From: Microbispora corallina
GTDB lineage: Bacteria > Actinomycetota > Actinomycetes > Streptosporangiales > Streptosporangiaceae
Assembly (NCBI RefSeq): GCF_016863035.1
Contig: NZ_BOOC01000005.1
Location: 248,001-312,000 of the forward strand
Direction: 5' to 3'
DNA length: 64,000 bases
The notes under the pieces are model-generated. The model searched no databases, was not told the DNA's origin, and saw only the letters and a list, made by a program, of their open reading frames with translations. Numbering within the stretch: position 1 is the stretch's first letter; the number at the start of each line of letters is the position of its first letter. Of this stretch, positions 59,308 through 64,000 are shown piece by piece. A program made the position numbers and the translations under genes.

Positions 59308-60390
59308 TCACGCCGCCCCGAGCGGCAGCCGGGCGTGCAGAGCGAATCCGCCGCCGGGCGCCGGTCCGGCCCGCAGCTCGCCCCCGGCGGCGTCCACCCG
59401 TTCGGCCATCCCGCGCAGTCCATGGCCCAGAGCCGGTGCCTCGGCACCGGCGCCGTCGTCCGTCACGTCGATCTCCAGCCAGTCTCCGGCCCGCGCGACG
59501 CGGGTCCGCGCGTGGACCCCGGGCCCGGCGTGGCGCATCACGTTGGTCAGGGCCTCCTGCACCACCCGGTAGGCGGTGGCGCCGATCACCTCGGGAACCG
59601 GCCGACCGCCGAGCCGGGTGTCCAGGTCCACCCGCAGGCCGCTCGCCCGTACCGACGTCACCAGCGCGTCCAGGTCGGCCAGCCCGGGCCCGGCTTCGCC
59701 CGCCCCGCGGACCGCCGAAAGCGCCACCCTGGCCTGCGCGAGGGCCTCGTTGCTGATTTCCCGGATCGCGTGCAGCGCCTGCCCGGCCTGCTCGGGCCGG
59801 CGGTCCACCAGGTGCAGCGCGACACCGGCCTGCAGGCTGATCGAGGCCAGGCTGTGGGACAGGACGTCGTGCAGCTCCCGGGCGATCCGTAGCCGTTCCT
59901 GCGCCACCTGGGCGGCGGCCTCCTGCTCGGCGAGCCGCCGCCGGACCTGCGCAGACAGCGCGGTCACCACGGCCACCGCCGCCCAGATCACCGCAACTGC
60001 GACCATCTTGATCGGGTCCCAGCCCTCCGTCGGGCCGGTGGCGACCGCCACCGCCACGCCGCCGACTGCGGCCGGCGGCACCCACCGCCGAGTCCTGACG
60101 ACCCCGGAGACCAGCGCCACAAGCCCGGCGAAGGCGCCGATGTAGACCGGCCAGCCCCCGAACCGCAGCGCCAGGTAGGCCGTCGCGGCGCCCACGGCGA
60201 GCGCGAAGGCCAAGACGGGCAGCGCCCGCCGTACGGCCAGCGGCAGCCCGCACCCCACCAGCAGCGCCACCCCCAGCGTGGTCACCGGGCGGGCGTCCGG
60301 CTGGGTGACCCGCACCACGAGCGACCCCGCGGCCATGAACGCGCCCAGCAGCAGCGCCGCGACCGCGTCCCATGCAGGCACGGTACGCAC
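59308..60390 (-). CDS. HPK7-type sensor histidine kinase
   Basis: 360 residues: five or six N-terminal helices (10-150), dimerisation segment LRIARELHDVLSHSLASISL with the phospho-acceptor histidine, and HATPase with VQEALTNVMRHAG, DVTDDGAGA and GHGLRGMAERV. These NarL-partner kinases often sense the membrane or envelope state. GTG start without ribosome site; TATCAT lies next to it. A second GTG three codons later is possible as start. First gene of the pair. Confidence 0.9.
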   Translation of the reverse strand: MRTVPAWDAVAALLLGAFMAAGSLVVRVTQPDARPVTTLGVALLVGCGLPLAVRRALPVLAFALAVGAATAYLALRFGGWPVYIGAFAGLVALVSGVVRTRRWVPPAAVGGVAVAVATGPTEGWDPIKMVAVAVIWAAVAVVTALSAQVRRRLAEQEAAAQVAQERLRIARELHDVLSHSLASISLQAGVALHLVDRRPEQAGQALHAIREISNEALAQARVALSAVRGAGEAGPGLADLDALVTSVRASGLRVDLDTRLGGRPVPEVIGATAYRVVQEALTNVMRHAGPGVHARTRVARAGDWLEIDVTDDGAGAEAPALGHGLRGMAERVDAAGGELRAGPAPGGGFALHARLPLGAA

Positions 60391-60549
60391 GATGATATGA
60401 AAGCAGAGATTCCGGGCTACTCGAAGTGCTGCCTGGTGCGGTTAGGCCGGCTTCGGTACCGCGTAGGAGGGCACTGCGTTTGCCGAGAAAGACGAACGCA
60501 TGCTTCGCTTCGTGCCCGCGTCGGTCATGCGTGAGAGACCTCAAACGAG

Positions 60550-61950
60550 TCAAGCCCCTGGTCGGTATGAGTCGACCACGTCGTCCCCGAACGGTACCTG
60601 CTTGCCCACACCCCCGCCCGAGGAGCCGTGCTGGGTCCCGTCGGTCGGGCCCTCGCTCACCGAGCTGGAAGATTTCGTACGGGCCAGCACGCCGAGCGCG
60701 AGCAGCAGCAACCCGGCCGAGGCCCACGCGGCCCAGTCGCCCAGGGCGGTGTAGAGGGTGGCCGAGCCCTCCCGAGGCAGGGTGGCCGTGACCGTGGTCA
60801 GGCCCGTTCTGTCGCTGTAGCGCTCGGTCACGATCCGGCCGCGGTTGTCGCTGACCGTCAGCCATCCCTGGCGTGCGGCACGGGCCACTGCCAGGCCGTT
60901 CTCCACGCCGCGCACCACCGCCATGCGGCTGTGCAGCCACGCGTCCTCGTCGAAGTCCCAGGAGGGCGCGAGCAGGGCGGCGACGCCGGCCTTGCCGTAC
61001 TCCCTGACCAGGCCGGGGAAGTCGAGGTCCTTGCAGATGATGAGGCCGAGCCGATTGCCGTCGAGGAAGGCCAAGCCGGTGCCGGGCCGGAACCCGCGCT
61101 CCACCCCGGGGATCATGTGGTGCTTGTCGTAGCGCACGCCGGAGGGGTAGCTCACCGCGCTGTTGGTCTCCGTGGCGATCCCCGCGACCACCTCCACACC
61201 CGGGCGGGCGAACGGCAGGTCGGCGGTCGTGAAAACCTTCTCGGGCAGCACCACGATCTGCGCACCGCGGGCCATCGCGGCGTCAATGGCCTCGCCGTAC
61301 CGGCGGACAAGATCCTCGGAGTTGTCCGTCGCGACCAGCGCGACCTTCCGTCCTCCGGTGTCGGCGGGCGTCGAGAGCCGTACGAACCCGTGGCCGAGCG
61401 TGAGCGCCACCAGCACGCCCGAGACCACCGCCGCCCGTGGCCGCAGGACCGCGATCGAGGCAGGCACGAACAGCAGGAGGAAGGTGATGCCCCAGACCCC
61501 GGTGACAGAGGCGGTCTGCAGCACGGGCAGGAAGTCGGCCTGCGTGTACGCCAGACTCCACCAGGCCCCGTGCGGTCCGGCGAGGTTCATGACGTACTCG
61601 GTGGTGACCCAGACGGCCGGGACGGCTGCCGCCGCCAGGAGCGGCCTGCCGCGCATGAGCAGGGTGCGGAAGAGCAGCACGCCCAGGCCGTAGCAGAGCG
61701 CGGGGCCGGCGATGAGGGCGGCGACCAGCGCGGGCGGCATCTCGAGGGTCCTGGTGAAGTACGGCCACATCTGCACCTGGCCGGCGATCCAGATGAGCGT
61801 CCCGGCGGTGAAAGCCGTACCCCTGCCCGCCCGGCGAGCCAGGAAGAGGACGGGCAGCGGCGCGAGCCAGGTGAGCCACCAGACGGGGTGGAGACCGGTG
61901 CCGAAGTGCATCAGGACGGCGGAGGCGAGGGTGAGGAGGATGCGTTCCAT
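60550..61950 (-). CDS. Lnt-like carbon-nitrogen hydrolase membrane protein
   Basis: 466 residues with the apolipoprotein N-acyltransferase layout: six N-terminal membrane helices to about residue 195, a nitrilase-fold domain and a C-terminal helix. The catalytic triad is in place: glutamate in IVVLPEKVFTT, lysine in VRYDKHHMIPGVERGF, cysteine in LGLIICKDLDFP. Either N-acylation of lipoproteins or another amide transfer is possible; several actinomycetes have such paralogues. It lies between two two-component pairs, 35 bases after the first response regulator and on the same strand, so it may be the target or part of that operon. Confidence 0.85.
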   Translation of the reverse strand: MERILLTLASAVLMHFGTGLHPVWWLTWLAPLPVLFLARRAGRGTAFTAGTLIWIAGQVQMWPYFTRTLEMPPALVAALIAGPALCYGLGVLLFRTLLMRGRPLLAAAAVPAVWVTTEYVMNLAGPHGAWWSLAYTQADFLPVLQTASVTGVWGITFLLLFVPASIAVLRPRAAVVSGVLVALTLGHGFVRLSTPADTGGRKVALVATDNSEDLVRRYGEAIDAAMARGAQIVVLPEKVFTTADLPFARPGVEVVAGIATETNSAVSYPSGVRYDKHHMIPGVERGFRPGTGLAFLDGNRLGLIICKDLDFPGLVREYGKAGVAALLAPSWDFDEDAWLHSRMAVVRGVENGLAVARAARQGWLTVSDNRGRIVTERYSDRTGLTTVTATLPREGSATLYTALGDWAAWASAGLLLLALGVLARTKSSSSVSEGPTDGTQHGSSGGGVGKQVPFGDDVVDSYRPGA

Positions 61951-61985
61951 GCCGACGATCGTGCTTTCCTCACCCTGCCGGCGCG

Positions 61986-62672
61986 TCAGTCTCGAGTGCG
62001 ATCTCCGCTGTCACTCTCACCGGCGACCACCAGCCCGGACTCATAGGCCAGCACCACGGCCTGGACCCGGTCCCGCAGGTCCAGCTTGGTGAGCATGCGG
62101 CTGACGTGCGTCTTGACCGTGTGCTCGGTGACCGTGAGCGAGGCGGCGATCTCCGCGTTCGACAGGCCGCGCGCGACCAGCTTCAGCGTCTCGCGCTCGC
62201 GTTCGGTCAGTGCGTCCAGCCTGGCCGCCAGCCGGGGGGCGACGCCGTGGGCGGGCCTGCGCACCAGGTCCTCGAGCAGTCTCCTGGTCGCCGCCGGGGC
62301 AAGCAGGGCATCGCCCGAGGCGACGGTGCGTACGGCGTGGGCGAGCTCGTCGCGCCGGATGTCTTTCAGCAGGAAACCGCTCGCTCCCGCCCGGACCGCG
62401 TCGTAGACGTACTCGTCGAGGTCGAACATGGTCAGCACCAGCACCTTGGCGGCGGTGGTGGCGCAGATCTCCCTGGTCGCCTCGATGCCGTTCGTGCCCG
62501 GCATGCGCACGTCCATCAGGACCACGTCCGGCTCGAGCCGTCTGGCCTCAGCTATCGCCTCCTCGCCGTCGGCGGCCTCGCCGACCACCTCCATGTCCGG
62601 CTGCGCGTCCAGGATCAGCCCGAACCCCGCGCGGAACAGGTCCTGGTCGTCGGCGATGAGCACCCGCAACAT
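61986..62672 (-). CDS. NarL/LuxR-type response regulator
   Basis: 228 residues. Receiver: VLIADDQDLFRAGFGLIL, VVLMDVRMPGTNGIEATREI with the phospho-acceptor aspartate, FLLKDIRRDEL. LuxR HTH: LTERERETLKLVARGLSNAE then IAASLTVTEHTVKTHVSRML. Its ATG is five bases after the stop of the kinase gene, so it is translationally coupled. Same domain plan as the response regulator at 58605. Confidence 0.92.
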   Translation of the reverse strand: MLRVLIADDQDLFRAGFGLILDAQPDMEVVGEAADGEEAIAEARRLEPDVVLMDVRMPGTNGIEATREICATTAAKVLVLTMFDLDEYVYDAVRAGASGFLLKDIRRDELAHAVRTVASGDALLAPAATRRLLEDLVRRPAHGVAPRLAARLDALTERERETLKLVARGLSNAEIAASLTVTEHTVKTHVSRMLTKLDLRDRVQAVVLAYESGLVVAGESDSGDRTRD

Positions 62673-62677
62673 GCGGG

Positions 62678-63793
62678 CTATTCAAGCGGAAATTCAGCTT
62701 TCACCAAGAATCCCCCGTTTTGCCCCGACTCGGCCCTGAGCGTTCCGCCACATGCCGCCGCCCGTTCCCGCATCCCAGCCAGCCCGTAACCGCCGCCCTG
62801 GCCCGGCCCCCGCCCGTCGTCGGCGATCTCCACCGTCAGGCTCTCCAGCCAGGTCAGAGTGAGGCGTACGGCACGCGTACCGGCGTGCTTGCGCACGTTG
62901 GTCAGCGCCTCCTGAACGATGCGGTAGACGGCGGCCTCAACGCTTTCGGGGACCGGGCGCGGGATACCGACGGTCGTGCTCACCACATCGAGGCCACTGT
63001 GCTCGACCAGCGCAGGGAGGTTGGCCAGACGGGGCTGAAACAGCGACTCGCCCAGGCGCTCGCCGGCACGACCCCACGACGGTCCGCCACCTTCGCCCGG
63101 GGACCGCAGCGCGGCGAGCACCCCCCGAAGCTCGGCCAGCGCACCCCTTCCCGTGTCGGCGATCGCGTCGAAAACCGCCTCGGCCCTGTCTGGGTCGCTG
63201 CGCACCACCACCGGCCCGGCCTCGGCCTGAACCACCATCAGCCCAACGGAATGGGTGACGATGTCGTGCATGTCGCGCGCGATCCGGGTGCGCTCCTCGG
63301 CCGCCGCCGCGATGTGCTCCTGCTCCCGCCGCCGCGCCCGCTCGGCCAGTTCGGCAGTTCGCGAACGACTCGCCCTGGCACTGGTGCCCAGCGCGTAGGC
63401 GGCCACGAAGGCAGTCCCCATCAGCCGGAAGGTCTCGTCGTTCTCTCCCGGCAGCACCAGCGAGACACCCACAGTCGCGACGATCAACGGAATCGCCGCC
63501 AGCCTCTTCCACGTGTGGCTCACGTCGGCGATCGTGTAGACGGCCAGCAGCGGCCCAAAGGGCAAAAAGGGCTTCTCCCACGTAACCATCACCGACATCG
63601 CCGCCCCGACCACCGCCGCGACCACCATCGGTGCCTGCCTACGCCACCACACCGGCACCGACGCCAACAGCCCCAGCCCGATGATCCACCACGGTTTGGG
63701 ATCGGGCAGTAGAAGCGGCCCAACCGTAGCCAGGACCACGCCCAACGCAAGCGCCCCGTCAACCGCCCTACCGATCCGGCCCGCTGCGAACAT
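62678..63793 (-). CDS. HPK7-type sensor histidine kinase
   Basis: 371 residues from the chosen start. About five membrane helices, a charged coiled segment (RTAELAERARRREQEHIAAA), the dimerisation motif RTRIARDMHDIVTHSVGLMV with the phosphorylated histidine, and HATPase with VQEALTNVRKHAG, EIADDGRGPG and GGYGLAGMRERA. ATG at 63793 is preceded by GATAAT six bases away; ATG at 63847 would add 18 polar residues. Pair with the response regulator at 61986. Confidence 0.9.
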   Translation of the reverse strand: MFAAGRIGRAVDGALALGVVLATVGPLLLPDPKPWWIIGLGLLASVPVWWRRQAPMVVAAVVGAAMSVMVTWEKPFLPFGPLLAVYTIADVSHTWKRLAAIPLIVATVGVSLVLPGENDETFRLMGTAFVAAYALGTSARASRSRTAELAERARRREQEHIAAAAEERTRIARDMHDIVTHSVGLMVVQAEAGPVVVRSDPDRAEAVFDAIADTGRGALAELRGVLAALRSPGEGGGPSWGRAGERLGESLFQPRLANLPALVEHSGLDVVSTTVGIPRPVPESVEAAVYRIVQEALTNVRKHAGTRAVRLTLTWLESLTVEIADDGRGPGQGGGYGLAGMRERAAACGGTLRAESGQNGGFLVKAEFPLE

Positions 63794-63799
63794 CCGCCC

Positions 63800-63840
63800 A
63801 TTATCAGGATTTATCCGCCCGCTGCCTTCACTCTCTGAAG
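63800..63840 (-). promoter_or_regulatory. Kinase gene -10 box and dyad
   Basis: GATAAT (63800-63805, minus strand) preceded by T, so TGATAAT, near the start of the kinase gene. CTTCA/TGAAG (63826-63840, five-base spacer) lies upstream at the -35 side. Confidence 0.45.
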
Positions 63841-63917
63841 TGATCATCCCCGGCCTCCGTCGCGAACGGGGTGCTCGACAGGGCTGACCGCTACAGACCA
63901 GGAGCACCGGAGCATGG

Positions 63918-63933
63918 CCTGACGAAAGTCAGG
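63918..63933. promoter_or_regulatory. CCTGAC-GAAA-GTCAGG inverted repeat
   Basis: Perfect six-base arms and a GAAA loop. Could be a terminator for a gene entering from the right or an operator for one of the two-component systems; no gene is evident from 63848 to the window end. Confidence 0.4.
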
Positions 63934-64000
63934 GGTGGGCCGTGTCCTTCGGCGCCCGAGGTGGAGGTCGGCGGCGTCGAAGGCGCGTTCCTCCGGAGGT

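Noticed and set aside
1..64000. tRNA or rRNA genes
   Set aside because: I looked for TPsiC-arm-like GTTCGAATC patterns and rRNA motifs on both strands and found none with a plausible cloverleaf or conserved context.
63848..64000. Start of another gene at the right edge
   Set aside because: The only ATG on the plus strand (63913) is followed at once by a stop, and the minus-strand frame entering from the right is too short to judge.

Overview
The window is very GC-rich, double-stranded coding sequence with frequent GTG and TTG starts, many TetR/MarR/GntR-type regulators, a conservon-type histidine kinase/DUF742 pair, an ECF42-type sigma factor, secreted CBM2 and ricin-domain proteins, and a ydaO-type c-di-AMP riboswitch in front of an NlpC/P60 hydrolase. 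Together these point to the chromosome of a mycelial actinomycete; a Streptosporangiales-like genus is my guess, which I cannot prove from the sequence. I see no rRNA, tRNA, CRISPR array, transposase or plasmid functions.

Layout. 1-3.5 kb: edge of an exopolysaccharide locus (Fe(II)/2-oxoglutarate oxygenase, long-type nucleotidylyltransferase, initiating sugar-phosphate transferase). 4-6.8 kb: crotonase, small unknown protein, and a GntR/DMT-exporter operon with a clear FadR-type operator. 7-9.6 kb: an incomplete conservon (kinase plus DUF742 only). 9.5-13.2 kb: unknown secreted and membrane proteins and a miniature HypF-like zinc-finger/YrdC protein. 13.2-19.8 kb: regulator/enzyme pairs (HxlR-NmrA, MarR-FAD monooxygenase, TetR-SnoaL) and a DGPF/ECF42 pair. 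19.9-28.4 kb: secreted CBM2 protein, APH-fold kinase, YfhO-type membrane protein, membrane-tethered HEPN protein, NhaA-DsbA fusion. 28.6-39.5 kb: small metabolic enzymes with regulators, a lytic transglycosylase lipoprotein, LysR/DapA-like pair, and a VapBC-type toxin-antitoxin pair. 40-47.7 kb: a bacterial GH59 galactocerebrosidase homologue, oxidoreductases, and the riboswitch-controlled NlpC/P60 protein. 47.8-52 kb: WYL, MarR and MerR regulators each beside a small enzyme. 52-54.3 kb: self-inhibited Fic protein and a lower-GC, mostly non-coding stretch. 54.5-63.8 kb: lgt, MarR/NmrA, a truncated WYL gene, then two consecutive histidine kinase/response regulator pairs flanking an Lnt-like nitrilase-family membrane enzyme.

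How genes work together. The dominant pattern is a local one-regulator/one-enzyme circuit with a visible dyad operator over the promoter. At least a dozen genes have a TANNNT -10 box ending 6-8 bases before the start codon and no Shine-Dalgarno sequence, so they are probably leaderless; many of these are regulators or antitoxins. Lipoprotein handling is a second thread: lgt, an Lnt-like enzyme and a lipoprotein murein hydrolase are all present.
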